Position numbers and translations under genes: made by a program. Under the pieces are notes generated by a model. The model was not told the DNA's origin. It made no database searches and was given only the letters and a program-made list of their open reading frames with translations. Below are positions 1-12,535 of a DNA stretch of 64,000 bases, one piece after another. How positions within the stretch are numbered: the stretch's first letter is position 1; every line of letters starts with the position of its first letter. This DNA comes from Nematopogon swammerdamellus (taxonomy: Eukaryota > Arthropoda > Insecta > Lepidoptera > Adelidae): contig OX336345.1 in the NCBI GenBank assembly GCA_946902875.1, forward strand, positions 9,889,395 to 9,953,394, given 5' to 3'.

Positions 1-853
1 ATCTCCAGAAACGACATTGAACACATTTTATTTTGTTTAAGTACATTTGGTCGGAATGCACTCCATTCGCAACAGACAGAAGATACGCGCGATAAAGAAG
101 AGCGACAACAGATATTGACAGATATTAGTAATTACGTCTTCGTGAACTTTCTTTAACATCCTCATCAAGTTGATGACCCTTCTAGATGCGTCGGTCGGTC
201 GGACGGATGTTGCGCGCGCGGGCCGCGCGGGCCGCCTGACCAGTGACCGGAAAGTTTACCTACTATGCGATTTCTTTCCTCTCTAGGCACGTCACGCCAC
301 ACTATAGCTACATATAGTGCCCGCCCGCCGTCTTCCGATGCCGAAACACGTTGATTTCATGATCAATATGTGGATCGCTTTCGACCCGTCCGTATTCACC
401 CATACTCCTCTTTCAAGGCGCCCCGCTTTCGCTGGTTGGAGTAGGATGCAACACAATCAATCAATCAAAAATCAGGTTTTTATTTTTTTATTCCAAAACT
501 ACGGATCGAAACAAACAAGTAAAAAGCTACGGATTTAGATATATGTATATTCAACGAATAAAATATATTTTTTCCAAAGCCTTGATTTGGTCACGTTGCC
601 TTAAATACGTTTTTATAACTAAATTCAGAGGCATTTCATGATTTTTTTTCTATCGAGCGAAGTTAAGCAAATCCTGTTTTCAAAAAGCTATCGATCTGCA
701 CTGAACTGAATCTGTCAGGTGAAGTATTACATATTTAAAACTGAATCTGTCAGGTGAGTAATATTGGTGGTAAACTTCTTGAAATTCGAGTCAGACGCAG
801 CCTCACGTCACCTTAGGTACAGTAATTTAACGGACGACGGTAGTCATTGTGTC
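1..853. other. no gene seen
   Basis: Mostly AT-rich sequence with one CpG-dense pocket near 205-240. The short open frames here have no recognisable domain, no splice-site pairs and no family match I can recall. I see nothing supportable before the SINE that starts at about 854. Confidence 0.5.
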
Positions 854-1207
854 AGCCTCGGTAGCTCAGTGGTGCGGTCGGGCGCGGTCAGTCTTGGATG
901 GGTGACCGCTCGACCGTTGGAGGCTGACCGTGGTTCCACGTTAAACTGTAGGTCCCTTCCCTTCTTACCTTACTAGGTGGTATAGTTTATCCCGCCCGGG
1001 TTGTTACCACCGCACTGAATGAAACGTCGGTCGAAACGGCTATGTAAATGGTTCGTGTTTTCCGTTCAGTGTAGCCGACATGAAATGAAGGAAAGCACTG
1101 ACATGGCACCTAGTTCGCCCGGTGTTGTGGGGTTATGGGCTGACATCACGGATGTTGTAGATGATGTAGCCAACTGACAACCGTGTCAGTTTCCCACACA
1201 TAAAAAA
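854..1207 (+). mobile_element. tRNA-headed SINE, family S1
   Basis: It starts with a tRNA-like head containing an A-box-like 'gtagctcagtggtgc', continues through a body shared with at least eight other places in this window ('ggtaccaccgcactgaatg', 'gaagcactgacatggcacc', 'gtagccaac'), and ends in a short A-run. S1 is a name used only here. The head lacks the B-box seen in the copy at 8759, so this copy is slightly deleted. It is not a tRNA gene because the cloverleaf 3' half is replaced by the SINE body. Confidence 0.8.
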
Positions 1208-1423
1208 CGCCACTTTACCGTAACTGGGAAGGCATATTATTATTTATATATAATGCTATAACCACTGTTGTACATAGACTTTTTTCTTTTTTGACAATGC
1301 CAACGAGAGAGATAATATTTTCAGTGCACAAGCAGTTTAACTGTTTGCTTTTTAGGATTTAGTATCACAAATAATTAATTTTCATGTGGTTCTGAAAGAA
1401 TAATTTGTCATATTCAGTCATTC

Positions 1424-1456
1424 ACCCGGACGAAGTCGCGGGCGAAAGCTAGTATG
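1424..1456 (+). mobile_element. Helitron-like 3' terminus
   Basis: The sequence 'gaagtcgcgggcgaaagc' followed by 'tagt' matches the 3' end of the abundant lepidopteran Helitron-like families, which end in a GC-rich hairpin and CTAG before a host T. The 5' end was not traced. Recognition rests on recalled family consensus, so the class is probable rather than proven. Confidence 0.5.
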
Positions 1457-2543
1457 TTAAAACCGGCATATTATACCTACTCTGTGTAAAACAATATAAG
1501 CCAATACAATATAAACAATATAAGTTTGTTAAAGTACTTGTTTACATAAGTAAATAGATATATAGATAGGTCTATCGCCGGAATATTCGCAAAATTACTT
1601 ACCCAGTGAACCAAAAGGCCATAGTCTTTACCGTCTCATTTTAAACCACAAATAACAACAGCATTTTAACTACATTTCCATAGATTAAATCACACATCCT
1701 TTTCAACACACCTAACAAATAAGTGAGTAATTGTAATTTTTTTCGCCCTAACTATTGAGTAAACAAACTTAGGTACAGATTGTACTCAAAACTGTGCGGC
1801 AGTGTAAACAGGTGCACGTGCGCATGTCTGATTCACTGTACTATACTGCAAACTACTGCAAATAATAGTAAAAAAACAGAGTTGACTGAAGGCATAGGAA
1901 GGTATCTTAGATAAGGGTGACAGGTTTGATAAAGAGAATGTCCATGGAAAATGTGTACCTACATACAGGAATATGACGAAATAATCAAAGATTAGAGATA
2001 GCTAGAGAAAAATTGCAGTAGCGGAAGAAGTGTGAGATATCTAAACATTCTTGTTTATATCTACTATCTAACTTAGGTTATTTCAAAGAGACAAACTCCA
2101 ATTTCAGCGGTGTCGATTGTTTTGAACAAAATCTGACATTCGATTCTCATTTCGCTCTTCTCTCAATACAATATTTTTTATTTTTTTATTTTTGTTATTA
2201 GTGTTCTCGAAAATTTCATCATAAGCCACTTCTGACCATTGACTTATATATTACTATCACTGCTTCTGACTGACCAATGACTGACCTTCGTCAGTGATAG
2301 TTAAATTAATAATCAAAAGACTTGAAAAACGTGCAAACATAAGAAAAATGTTCTTTGTATGGTTTCGTCGAAGTGATCGAAGCGTAACAAACTCTATGCA
2401 GCTTAATTTTTACCCGACTACGGCGAAGCAAAAAGGAGGGTTATGTGTTTGACCGGTATGTATGTATGTATTGTGTAGTGCGTCTGTAAATTTAATGTCG
2501 AAACATTCACAAACTACGGGAAAGTCAAAAGGAAGTGCACACA
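1457..2543. other. no gene seen
   Basis: AT-rich intergenic sequence. Around 2411-2470 there is a fragment beginning 'cgactacggcgaagcaaaaaggag' in scattered form, which recurs at 10475-10505, so it is an interspersed repeat remnant. No exon-like stretch was found. Confidence 0.4.
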
Positions 2544-2655
2544 CGACGAAAGGGAAGCACTGACATGGCACCTAGTTCACCAAAGTATAGGTGACTCATA
2601 GGTGATGTTATGTAGCCAACCATGTCAATTTCCATAAGTTTCCATTAAAAAAAAC
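2544..2655 (+). mobile_element. SINE S1, 5'-truncated 3' end
   Basis: It carries the S1 3' region ('gaagcactgacatggcacc', then 'gtagccaacca') and ends in an A-run. The tRNA head and the first half of the body are missing, the usual outcome of incomplete reverse transcription. Confidence 0.7.
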
Positions 2656-3639
2656 CTCTCGTGTGATGGCAGTGCCATAAATTAGATCGATCGTCACTTG
2701 AAAAATAAAATAAAGATTATAATTTAATTTAACTGATGATTTTTTTCAGTTCCGACTCACTTTTCTCACATCCTCACACAAGTATCACCGAAGATCACAT
2801 CTTCGCGGAGACTTCACACCACACTGTCACAGTTGTCAGCACTTCACTGAGTTTCTCAATCAATTTAATCTTGGTCACTTAGCCGGGCAACGGCGCGGTG
2901 GTGAGTGAATGTCTTTCACGGTATGGTATGATGACTTGATGGACGTGAATGTAAAACTGTTATTGTAGGCATGGCAGAGTGGCGTGATGAGACGCGTGTG
3001 TTCGAGGCACGTGCGTTAGAGTTCTGACGCTAGGCGGGAACACCATTACACCACCAGCAGCGCAGCGCACACAACCCGAGTCGGGCGGTGTCGTTCCAGA
3101 CCATTACACTCCTGCACTTGACTCTACTATATAGCCTGCGAACGCTCATAGGGAACCAGGCAACAATTTTTATCAGCCAGTTACTTCGATCATTTATTCG
3201 TCTACGGCCAGCCAGCATAATTTCCAAATTCCAAATTCGAATTTGTTTTATTGTTTAGAAGGTTAGTAACAATTTCATTTTCTTAAGTCTAGGTTAGTAC
3301 GAGTATCACAAAAGGTTTAGAAAAGAAAGAGGAGAAGAGTAGACATAGAAAACGAAACCACATTATTGATAGCTGATATCACGAGTGCACCACTGGGCTT
3401 TCGCCTGTGTCGATGCACTTAGCTTTGTCGAAGACAAAATTAAATGTGTGGTAACGTTTTCTTTTATTCCAAGGTGGCTAATTGTGGTAGGCATGCGTTA
3501 GGATATAATTTTGGAACATTACAATAATTTAATTTTCTCTAGGCTATGAGACTGGCTGAATTTAAATACTTAAATAAAATGCATAGTTTAAAAGATATTA
3601 AATATATATTATATTAAATAGATATTAAAAATATATATT
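2656..3639. other. no gene seen
   Basis: No exon with convincing splice sites was found. The 65-codon minus-strand frame near 3030-3227 has no recognisable domain. Confidence 0.4.
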
Positions 3640-3760
3640 TTTGTGGTTCTCGCGGGCCGAGAATTTATACAACAGACGTTAAAGCTACAAAAGAAATGGC
3701 TGTATACTCTAATGAGTTTTACCTGTTTCGGGAGGAGACGAAAAAAATTAAAATCAAAAA
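3640..3760 (-). repeat. interspersed repeat, same family as 28430-28850
   Basis: The reverse complement contains 'agtatacagcc', 'aaaactcattag' and 'ctcgg/ctcgcg...gag', which match the pair of repeats at 28430-28560 and 28650-28760. The family is unclassified and has no coding content. Confidence 0.5.
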
Positions 3761-3959
3761 GAAAATATACAAAAATCCCCTCCCCCTCACCTTATCTCCG
3801 AAACAATGTTACTAAGTATAGAGTTTCGAAAAAAATTCGAAACAAAAATCCTAAGTTTTAAAGCTTTCACGGAAAACGGAATGGTACCGGACCCTCTCCA
3901 CGCGAGTTCGACTAGCAGTTTGACCGATTTTGTATCGAGAACGGGCATGACTTTATGTG

Positions 3960-4340
3960 CCCAACCAACGGTCAGTCGAATGAAGACAGAATGAAGTCAG
4001 ACACAGCGAATACCATCTCTTCTCGCGAAAAGGCGCCTTGCCAAAAGTCTGGTCGAGCCTATCTGGCGAGTTTGTCGGATATGGGTGGGGGCAGTAGAAA
4101 GGATGAGAGAAGCCAATTCGTCAGAGCACCGGCACCGGCCATGTTAATACATGTACTAGGCTGAGCGAACCGATTGTTCGCCTGTGGCGCGTGACTCAAA
4201 CCCATTCGTGAGCTTGGTTTCCATTGGCTTGGTGTCAGGCGGAGAGAGTATGCCAACAAGTGAAGAGGGCATCCTTTCCGCTATTCCGTGCTTTCCACAG
4301 ATGACTGGAGTTTGGAGTACTCCATCATCTCGGATGAACA
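3960..4340 (-). pseudogene. LINE reverse-transcriptase C-terminus remnant
   Basis: Read on the minus strand, about 4130 down to 4060 encodes a degraded 'SDELASLI...IRQTRQ', the same motif as the LINE tail at 31780-31840 ('SDELASLIPPPPVRLRQTR'). The family appears to be a CR1/Jockey-supergroup LINE with several remnants in the window. Frameshifts and stops break the reading frame, and no upstream RT motifs are present. Confidence 0.5.
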
Positions 4341-4344
4341 TGTC

Positions 4345-5699
4345 ATTGTTGTTTATGTACTATGTACTACGTATACGTACGTACTATGTATATACGTACA
4401 ACCATCATTTTTATGTACTACTAATCAAAGAGCTTTTATGTAGAATACATGATACATCATTCCTACTAATATGTTTATTTTAATCTCGATTTTAATACAG
4501 ACATATATGTAGGTAAGTAAATATTCCAACTATCCAATCCATATTATATACCTCGCTTCTAATTTATTGTTCATTCGAATATAATACTCACACACATATC
4601 ACTAGCAACTTGAAGCTATGATAGCAACCGAACTGTACTTTGCCAATTACAGCATGGAAGCACATACAAGTTCACACACAGGGCACCACATTGCTTGCTG
4701 GGTGTGGTGTGGCTCATGGACTATTTTCACGACGGCCTTTGGTAAGTATACCTATTGAAGATTTATTTTGGGATTTCAACAAAACTAGTAAGTATATGTA
4801 ATAGTGGATTTGGAAAAAGATGCTACTTAATGCAGTCCCTTGCGGAACTCCCGTATGTACCTACTGATTCTAATTAAATATGTAGGTAGGTACCTACTTA
4901 GATTAGTGCACTTGTTCATTTTTTTTTTCATTTTGGAGTTTATTGAAGCTATAAAATATGCTCGGGAAACTTTTCCAGTGTCTTATGGACTTTGAGGTGC
5001 TAAGTCTGCCTCCTTGTATTATCCTACAAATGTTGATCTGGTAATACTTACCTATATTTGTGAAATAAGATACCTACATAAGGCCCGTTACGCGTGGCAG
5101 GATTGTCATCTGTTTACCTATGATCTCTTTTTCTCCATCCGTGAGATCAACATGAGATAGTCCTAACATTATTTTAAATACAGACAGACAATCAAAGTAT
5201 TATCCTCCTTCCCGCAATGGGCCATACTTTTCGTACCTACCTATTCCATCACTTATTTAAATGATAGAACAGTAAAACCCCTTTTGTTTCAAAAACAAAA
5301 CCAAAATTACCTAATATTATTAATTAGTAATTACTTACATATACAGACAGATAGTCCGAGCACCTGCCTTTGTCCTGTAATGTAGATTAGGTTATGTAAA
5401 ATAGACCAAGTAAAGACTATCAATGTTAGCTTGGTCTGGACGCTATCGCCGTAACTTCAACTTTATGTCTCCAAAAATGTGTGCTGGGATGTGTTGAAGT
5501 GTTTTTGATGTCCTCTACCTACGTTTACCTATCGTATGTAGATAAGTACTGATGCGACAAGCTATACAGGGCATTGTTCTGACGTGAAGCGTGACTTTGC
5601 TTCCGCCGAGCTCTTTGTCGTGCGTGTGTTCCCCGCGTGCGCAGACTGCAGACCCTATCCTGTCTAGAGGGACTGTTCCAATTTTAACAGTCGGCTGTT
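4345..5699. other. no gene seen
   Basis: AT-rich intergenic sequence with many short 'gtaggta/tacctac' runs. No open frame of note, no tRNA and no clear transposon end was recognised. Confidence 0.4.
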
Positions 5700-5895
5700 T
5701 TATGCAAATTGACGAGGCTGGCTAAATGGGTACATCACCCGTGATATCAGCTCATCAGTCATCATCACACATTAGTGAACTAGGTACCTAGCTGTTTCGA
5801 CGGACCTTTATTCAGTGCGTTAGTACCGAAACTGGTACCGAAACCGGAGTAAGCTAAGACAAAGAAAACACAATTTTACGTGGCAGGTATCCACC
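5700..5895 (-). mobile_element. decayed SINE S1 fragment
   Basis: The reverse complement shows scattered S1 body pieces ('ctgaataaaggtccgtcg', 'aactaggtacc', 'tcacgggtgat'). It is much more diverged than other copies and lacks a clear A-tail. Confidence 0.45.
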
Positions 5896-7338
5896 TCTGT
5901 ATCCACAGACCATATTCTGTGATGGAATCCGAACCACGTCTGAGAACGGTCGAACCGCCGCCCATCCAAACTCCGACCGTGCCCAGCGTTGCTGCTGCCG
6001 ATCCTACGATCCTACCGATCTGTGGAATTATGTGTGGAATGAACCGTTCGCATGCATACCATACCATACTGTCATTTTCTTGGGAGTGTTGGTTCAAACA
6101 CGATCAGTATATAGGGGGGTCAACGCCTTCGTAATTCATCTGTCGAGTCGACGACGGCGAGGTCGTGGCCCTTACTTACTAATTTAGATAACAAACATCT
6201 TCATCCCACTGGCTTATTATAATCCAGTCTGTGTTCCAGCCTACAGCATCCTCACTGTCTGCCATTTTTATGTAAGAATTCGTCGCTCAAAGATTTCCTT
6301 TTTTCCTTCAATGAGAATGGCTATTCATATCTGTATTTTCTTCTCTACATATTATAAAACTACCTTTTCCCGCTGTTCCGCTTCATATCAAAATATCTTA
6401 ACTACATATCTATGGTAACAATTATTCTTAATTTTTATTTATTTATATTTATTGCACTCAAATAGAATATGGGCAAAAGGTAACACTTAATGCCTCTAGC
6501 TAGGCATTTTCTAACAGGATACCTTTGGGGTATGATAACTGCTAGGTGAGTGGCGGAAAGAGAAGTTTAAATATTATTCTTAGATGACGCCAGAATGCGT
6601 CAGTGAATTGATCGACTTAGGTAAGCGAATATAGGTACTTACTCAAATCGACCGCGGCGCACGCATAGTCGTTGCAGATTTTCCGTTTTAATTAATATTA
6701 TTCAACGTGTGCCGTCTGTGTCTGTTATCTTATAATAACTCAAGAAAGGGTGAATGGATTTATATCACTATATCTTTAACGCTCAGAGCCGCGGGTAAAG
6801 CGAGCCTGCGAAACCTAGTCATACATACCTACCCAAAGTTATGTTTCCATGAAAGGCATAAGTACCTAGCTATTACTGTGAGTAGGGACGTCCATACTAT
6901 TTATTGTATTAAATAAGTAGACATATATTGTACATAGGTACGATTATGGAGGAAAATTAAATGTTCTTGGAAAATTATTTGAAATCACATGACACGAAAA
7001 TTTTCAACACTATAAATAATATTATATCAATCAACTCCTCATAATCTTCGCATAGTGAACTAATTAGGAGGCTAAGTATGTTAATTAAAATTTTAACCTC
7101 GAGGCTAGTTTTATGGATACTAAAACTATATCAAGTAGCTTGGGCATGCTATTTCGGGATAGTTATAATCTAATAAATATTATCTAGGCTATTAGGTCAC
7201 GTTATTCAGGGTAAGTTATTATCAGTAACACTTCCATTAAGGCAACCTAACCTAACTTAGTGAACTGAACTAGCAGTTTCCGCGCGACTTCTCTTCATAT
7301 GAAACCCCCATGTGAATTGATTGAGTAGTTTTCGGCTT
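5896..7338. other. no gene seen
   Basis: Two overlapping opposite-strand open frames of 73-84 codons at 5876-6134 have no recognisable domain and adjoin SINE remnants. The rest is AT-rich with no exon-like signal. Confidence 0.4.
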
Positions 7339-7812
7339 CTTTCAAAATTCGTTAATAGTACGCTAAGGGGGGGTTCTGTATCGGAAATAGATCACTTTTG
7401 AAGAACAAAGAATTTTTTTTTTACAAAAATAATTTGTTTAATGCAAAATGTTTCTTAATCGTTTCAGTTTCATGCCAGGAACAAAAAAGTCTTCCAACAC
7501 ATAGATCTCTTTCTTTCAGAAATTGTGAAAAAGCAAAATTTTAGGTTTATTTTATTAGTATGGAATAGAAAGAATTAGATTTTTTTTACCAACTTACACG
7601 TGTTAGATCATAATGGTAATGAAGACTTTTTTGTTACTGTTATGAAACTGAATCGATTAGGCTATAAAAATCAACCACCTATATATTTTTTTTAAATACA
7701 TTAAAAAATATTTTACATTAAAAAAAGCCCAAGGTCCAAGAAATTTTATATAGCTTTTACTGCCTATATGATACAGAACCCCCAAGCGTACTATTAACTA
7801 ATTTTGAAAGAC
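7339..7812. mobile_element. non-autonomous foldback/MITE with ~45-bp inverted termini
   Basis: The left end (7339-7383) and the right end (7770-7812) are inverted copies: 'ttctttcaaaattcgttaat' on the left mirrors 'attaactaattttgaaag' on the right, and the arms continue into 'cgcta/tgggggttctgtatc'. The interior is AT-rich and non-coding. The subterminal 'ttctgtatcggaaatagatc' is shared with the larger foldback at 52892-53858, so the two families are related. Confidence 0.75.
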
Positions 7813-8104
7813 CATACACAGAATGTATCAGGGTAGGTTTTCGAAACTTCAGGGTTCGAAAGGGGCCCATATTTGAAGACGAAAAGCTCTGAAACTGTTT
7901 TCCCAGATTCGATCATTTTACAGTACTTTTTGGTGAAAATCTATTCTTCAAGATTTGGTGGATGGTTAACGTCCGCTTTTATTAAATAAAAAATAAATTC
8001 TAACTCATGAATAAAAATGGGTAGGTTGCATAGGTTATAGTTATGTAACTAGTACAATTGAACTGCGTGTAGGTAAATTCCAAACACTGAAAGTTCAATG
8101 ACCT

Positions 8105-8251
8105 CAAAAGAAAAAGAGGACTGATTAGTTCACTGCTGGCATGGCACCTAACTGAGCGTGGTTTCGCGAGGAGGTGTTTTGGCTCTGTCGACTGCACCAC
8201 TGGTCTCTCGGCACAGCCACCCATGCTGGTTTACATAAAAAAAAAAACTTC
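8105..8251 (+). mobile_element. LINE 3'-end fragment (5'-truncated)
   Basis: It holds a LINE 3' tail: 'ggcacctaactgagcgtgg', 'ttttggctctgtcgactgc' and 'cagccacccatgctgg', then 'ttacat' and an A-run. The same tail ends the minus-strand LINE remnant at 10783-11170. No coding part survives. Confidence 0.65.
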
Positions 8252-8758
8252 ACTCTCCAGTCTCACTGTCCATCGAGTATTTATTACAATTTCCAACTTT
8301 TGTATGACAAATAAACAACGGAATTTCGATTTGAGTGATAAGGATTTTCTTCTTCTTATAATGAGTACTTTCTATTCCTGAAGTTTCTCAAACAAACCTA
8401 TCCTGATACACCTGTATAAGCGAACATAGAATCGACGAGGGTGCGCCGACGGGCCGTCGCGTCGCGTCGCCGTGCGGCAGTCGGTTGGCCGGCCGCGGGG
8501 CGCGCCGTTGCCGATTTAAGTACCGCTAAAAGAAATATCTACACTAAATTCCTAGAATTCGCCCACTCTCGCCAAAACTGGAATCATTAGAGATATTTCT
8601 CAGTATAACCGAACCAACTCGAGCAAATTGGCTTCAATTGACTTACTTGTAAGTAAACTGGCGGCTTCATGCCATATACACGTGCGTATTTATATAACGT
8701 ATTTCATTAGTTGGTAACGATACGCTAAGGGGTGTTAGGCGTTCTAAGGGGTTGTAGG

Positions 8759-9151
8759 TCAGCCTCGATAGCCCAGTGGTGCAGACAGTTGACTGTTGCT
8801 ATTGATTGTTAAGCAACGCTGGGCGCGGTCAGTACTTGGATGGGTGACCGCTCGACCGTTGAGAGGGTGACCGTGGTTCGGATTCCAGGTAAAACTGTAG
8901 GTCCCTTCCCTTCCTACCTTACCTACTCGGTGGTAGAGTTCAACTCGCCCGGGTTGGTACCACCGCACTGAATGAAACGTCGGTCGAAACGGCTATGTAA
9001 AATAGTTGTTTTCCGTCCAGTTCAGTGTAGCCGGCACGGCATGACCGAAGGGAAGCACTGACATGGCACCTAGTTCACCCGGTGTTATGGGCTGACATCG
9101 CGGATGTTGTAGGTGATGTAGTCAACCGTGTCAGTTACCATAAAAAAAATA
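8759..9151 (+). mobile_element. SINE S1, near full length
   Basis: The best complete S1 copy. The tRNA-like head begins 'gtcagcctcgatagcccagt' and contains a B-box-like 'ggttcggattcc' near 8875. It continues through the shared body to 'tgtcagttaccat' and an A-run. Length is about 390 bp. RNA polymerase III transcription is expected from the box A/B layout (family knowledge), and retroposition would depend on a LINE. Confidence 0.85.
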
Positions 9152-9199
9152 CTGGCACATTAATGATATAACCATGTTAACCACTCGAAAGGAATAATA

Positions 9200-9300
9200 C
9201 CCAAAAAGAATAGCCCCACTGCATCTCTCCCTGTGCATGTCGTAAAAGACGACTAAGGGATAAGGACAAGGTGGCGTGCTAAAGGGCGACAAGCCAGCAA
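9200..9300 (+). repeat. fragment of the alternative S1 head
   Basis: It contains 'ccactgcatctctccctgtg', 'atgtcgtaaaagacgacta' and 'aggg', which form the non-tRNA 5' head of the S1 relatives at 12536-12840 and 38163-38487. Here it stands alone downstream of an S1 copy. Confidence 0.5.
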
Positions 9301-9506
9301 CCTCTCTTTGGCACGGTCCTTCCACCGAGTCAAGCAGCAGGTGGGTTTTCATGCCTTACTTCCTGCTTGATAGTTATATTGTCCTAATACATTGCTAAAC
9401 GTGGTGGTCGGCGTTGTGCTGTAATTTACAAGAGTGCTTGCAGCACAACACCGACTACTCTGCTTACCCCAATTGTCTGGATACAGCGTGTGTTATGTAT
9501 GTATGT

Positions 9507-9690
9507 ACCTACTAATATTATAAAGAGGTACTTCTCTGATCTGTGAGGTAAACTTTGTAAGTTTGTAAGTTTGGATGTAGGAGGAGGTAATCTTTGAAAA
9601 TACTCATCCGATTTCAAAAATTCTTTGAACAATATTTAGAATCGACCTTCAGGATGGGCATAGGCTACGCGAGCGAAGCCACGGCCAAAA
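9507..9690 (+). mobile_element. Helitron-like element, degraded
   Basis: It begins 'ctactaatattataaag', a common 5' start of lepidopteran Helitron-like repeats, and ends with 'gctacgcgagcgaagcca'. The termini were not resolved to TC and CTRR, so the assignment rests on the recalled consensus. Confidence 0.45.
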
Positions 9691-10044
9691 TTTAGTATAA
9701 GTAGGTACCACGATTAGATGTATCTGTCTTGTATCTGTGGTACATACGCACGTTAGATCATCTTTATAATTCAACGAGGAGACAGTGGTGGTGTAGGTCT
9801 AAGGTCATTATAAGTACATCGAATCAATTTGAGCGAGCTACAGTAAATATACGTAACACTTCTAGGAATTAGTGTTTCTAGCCACTGGACCTACGAGTAT
9901 CACACGGTCACAATAGTCACTCATTGAGCACAATTCGCACAGATCATTCCAGTGCGTGTGATCATCTTATATCTATAAATTTCGTAACTTAATCTTATAA
10001 TTGTTTTTGTGTTACAACAAAATTTAATAATACGCAAAGTGGGC

Positions 10045-10450
10045 TTTTTTATTATATTATGCAACCTGACAAGGTCGGCTACATCACCTAAAACATCCGT
10101 AAGGTCAGCCCAACACCTTGGTGAACTAGGTGTCATGTCAGTGCTTCCCTTTGGACGTGCCGGCTGAACTGAACTCGTCACAAACTATTTACATACCTAG
10201 TCGTTTCGACCGACCTTTTATTCAGTACGGTGGTACCAACCTGGGCGGAATGGAAACTGACACGGTTATGGCTGCATCACCTACAACATCCGTGATGTCA
10301 GCCCATAACACTAGGTGCCATGTCAGTGCTTCCCTTCATTTCATGTCGGCTACACTAAGGTAAGGTAAGAAGGGAAGAGACCTACAGTTTTACGTGGAAT
10401 CCGAGCCACGGCCAGCCTCCAATGGTCAAACGGTCACCCATCCAAGTTCT
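10045..10450 (-). mobile_element. two adjacent SINE S1 copies, minus strand
   Basis: Two head-to-tail S1 remnants lie on the minus strand with the boundary near 10247. Each contains the mirrored body ('tgtcagtgcttcccttt' or its variant). The right copy keeps part of the tRNA-like head up to about 10450 ('cacccatccaagttctgcc'). Confidence 0.65.
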
Positions 10451-10782
10451 GCCAGTTCAATGCCAGAGTTTTTACCGGACTTCGCGAAGCAAAAAGGAGG
10501 GTAATGTTTTTTATGGAAATTTTGGATTCGTCTCTATAGTCCGCTTGTCATATCCTAGAATTTTTATTAGGAAAATTCAAAATGGCGGGCGCCAGGCGCC
10601 ATATTGTCAAACTTTTTTTCTTCAAAAACACGTTCAAAACTCATCGAGTGAGGTACCGTTGCTATCAAAACCTAAAAGGCCATTTCCAAAATAGGTACAA
10701 CCACAATGGTCTATGGTCTAGTACTAAAAGAAATTAAATAAAACATATTTTAAAAAATAATGGAAATGACGAATGAATTTTT

Positions 10783-11170
10783 TTTTTAATGTAAACCAGC
10801 ATGCGTGGCTGTGCCGAGAGACGAATGGTGCAGTCGACAGAGCCAAAATCACCTCTCGTCGCGAAACCACGCTCAGTTAGGTGCCGTGCCAGCAGATTTG
10901 CGGACTGTTGCTAGGCTGTCTAGCCTGTTAATACGACGCTTGAAGACACCCAGGTTAAATGATTCAGGAAATACACCCGCCGGAAGACAGTTCGTGTGGA
11001 ACTGTCTTCCGGCGGGTGTATTTCCTACTACCGGTGCGACAAAGAAACGATTTAGAGAACCGATGGGTTCTCAAAAGCCCAATGTCAACAACAAAAGGGT
11101 GCTGAGTCTCTCTGCGACGAGTCATGCGGAGATAGGACGGGTGGCAGGGAATAAGGGATGCTAGTTCCAC
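10783..11170 (-). pseudogene. LINE C-terminus and 3' UTR, CR1/Jockey-supergroup remnant
   Basis: On the minus strand the frame reads 'SFLCRT', then a frame-broken segment, then 'LPAGVFPESFNLGVFKRRIN', the typical end of a non-LTR retrotransposon ORF2, followed by the same 3' tail as 8105-8251 and an A-run near 10783. A perfect 28-bp inverted repeat at 10966-11026 interrupts the frame. The element is 5'-truncated and dead. Confidence 0.65.
10966..11026. repeat. perfect 28-bp hairpin with 5-nt loop
   Basis: Arms 10966-10993 and 10999-11026 are exact reverse complements around a 'gtgtg' loop. One arm is the normal LINE coding sequence for Leu-Pro-Ala-Gly-Val-Phe-Pro; the other is an inverted extra copy. 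Confidence 0.95.
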
Positions 11171-11319
11171 AGAGCAGCTTCCGTGATAGTATCAAGAAAT
11201 TGAATGAAATAACAAGGAATGCTGATCGAAAATGCTGTAGTCGGGCGTGCAGGATTCGAATAGCCAGATAGCTCGACTACAGCATTTTAGATCAACTTTC
11301 CCTGTTATTTCCTTCGTTT

Positions 11320-12535
11320 TTCATAGTCGGGTAACATAAAATTTTTTTTAACCCCCCATGCAAAATGAGAGTTGCTATTTACATTTTAAAAGTCGTACAT
11401 GATTGTAAATATCACCGCTGGTCTAGAATCATACATAATTGAGCAATCACTGTGGCTATAGCAAAATAGTCGCGTAGTAGTAAGTAGTGGATCTAAATGT
11501 GGACAAATAATTTGCATTCACGCAGCAACGATTGGAACCCGCGAGACCGCACTTTGTGAACACTCTTCAATCGCTAACGAAAGTAGAAAATGAAAACGGT
11601 GGTAAGCAGATATCCATCTCGGCGCCTCCCACGAGTCAGTAAGCCTCCTCTGCAGACACTGAGGCAAGTCGCGATTAGTATGCGCGCGTCGCGTCGTCTT
11701 CCTCGCGACGCGACGCTGCCGCCGCCGACGCGTGTCGTCGACTTGATTTTTAGGTCAGTGTGATGAGCGGAACTACATATGGACTTATTGTGATTTCCTG
11801 TCTCTAGTTTGCTCGTGTACAGCATTCGACCACTTGCCTTTTTACTTTCCACCTCGCGCCGCTCTCTAGATGCAGATTAGGGCGTTGGACAGGTACAGGG
11901 CCACGCCCGCCCGCCCCCGCTTGTTACCCGTGGTCCTACTGCGTAGTCCTTCTGGTATAACCAAGGGCAATGTTTTTTGTCCGTGGTACTACCAGTAGGA
12001 CTGTAGCAAGAAAATGATTATATTTTATGGGCATTGTACCTACTGATCGGGTAGTACAGTCACTGTCAATATTAATTATTTTACAGGAACGGTTCAGGAA
12101 CGGTATTAGACTAGTAATATTAGTTTTTTTTTGTTTTTTGTTTTTGTTTTTTTTTTTTTTGCGGTTTGTTGCCCGTGGTCCTACTGCGTACCTGCCTGAC
12201 AGAGATTAGGTTTAGCTATACTATCGGCCGCGAAACGTGTGAGCGTGACAAAATAATATTTCTTTCATATTATTAGATATTTTAATTTTTGCTAAGAGAA
12301 AGAGGAATGTTGTGTTTTAATCTTATTTTGTATTGAAGTTAAATTAGTAGGTACTTATGATTACAATAAATAACAAATATATAAATTTTTCCAAATGGTG
12401 GTTCACTCGTTTACAAAATCAACAAAAAGGCGCTTCATTACTTTCGCACACCGGCGCTGACCATGGTCGGCGCGGCGCTGCCTACCTCCCTTGCACTGAC
12501 TACAATGTGGACTAACCGCGAGTGTTATCGTGTTT
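11320..12535. other. no gene assigned; CpG-rich pocket
   Basis: The stretch 11630-11740 is very GC-rich ('gcgcgcgtcgcgtcgtc' and similar) and has a 92-codon minus-strand frame, but no recognisable domain or reliable splice pair. It could be a promoter or an untranslated exon. Repeated 'gttgcccgtggtcctactgc' phrases near 11925 and 12170 suggest an unclassified repeat. Confidence 0.35.

Noticed and set aside
854..930. Possible tRNA gene (A-box-like sequence)
   Set aside because: It is the head of a repeated SINE; the same head recurs at 8759 and 37934 and continues into a shared non-tRNA body with an A-tail. The heads at 30692, 38887 and 43644 were rejected for the same reason.
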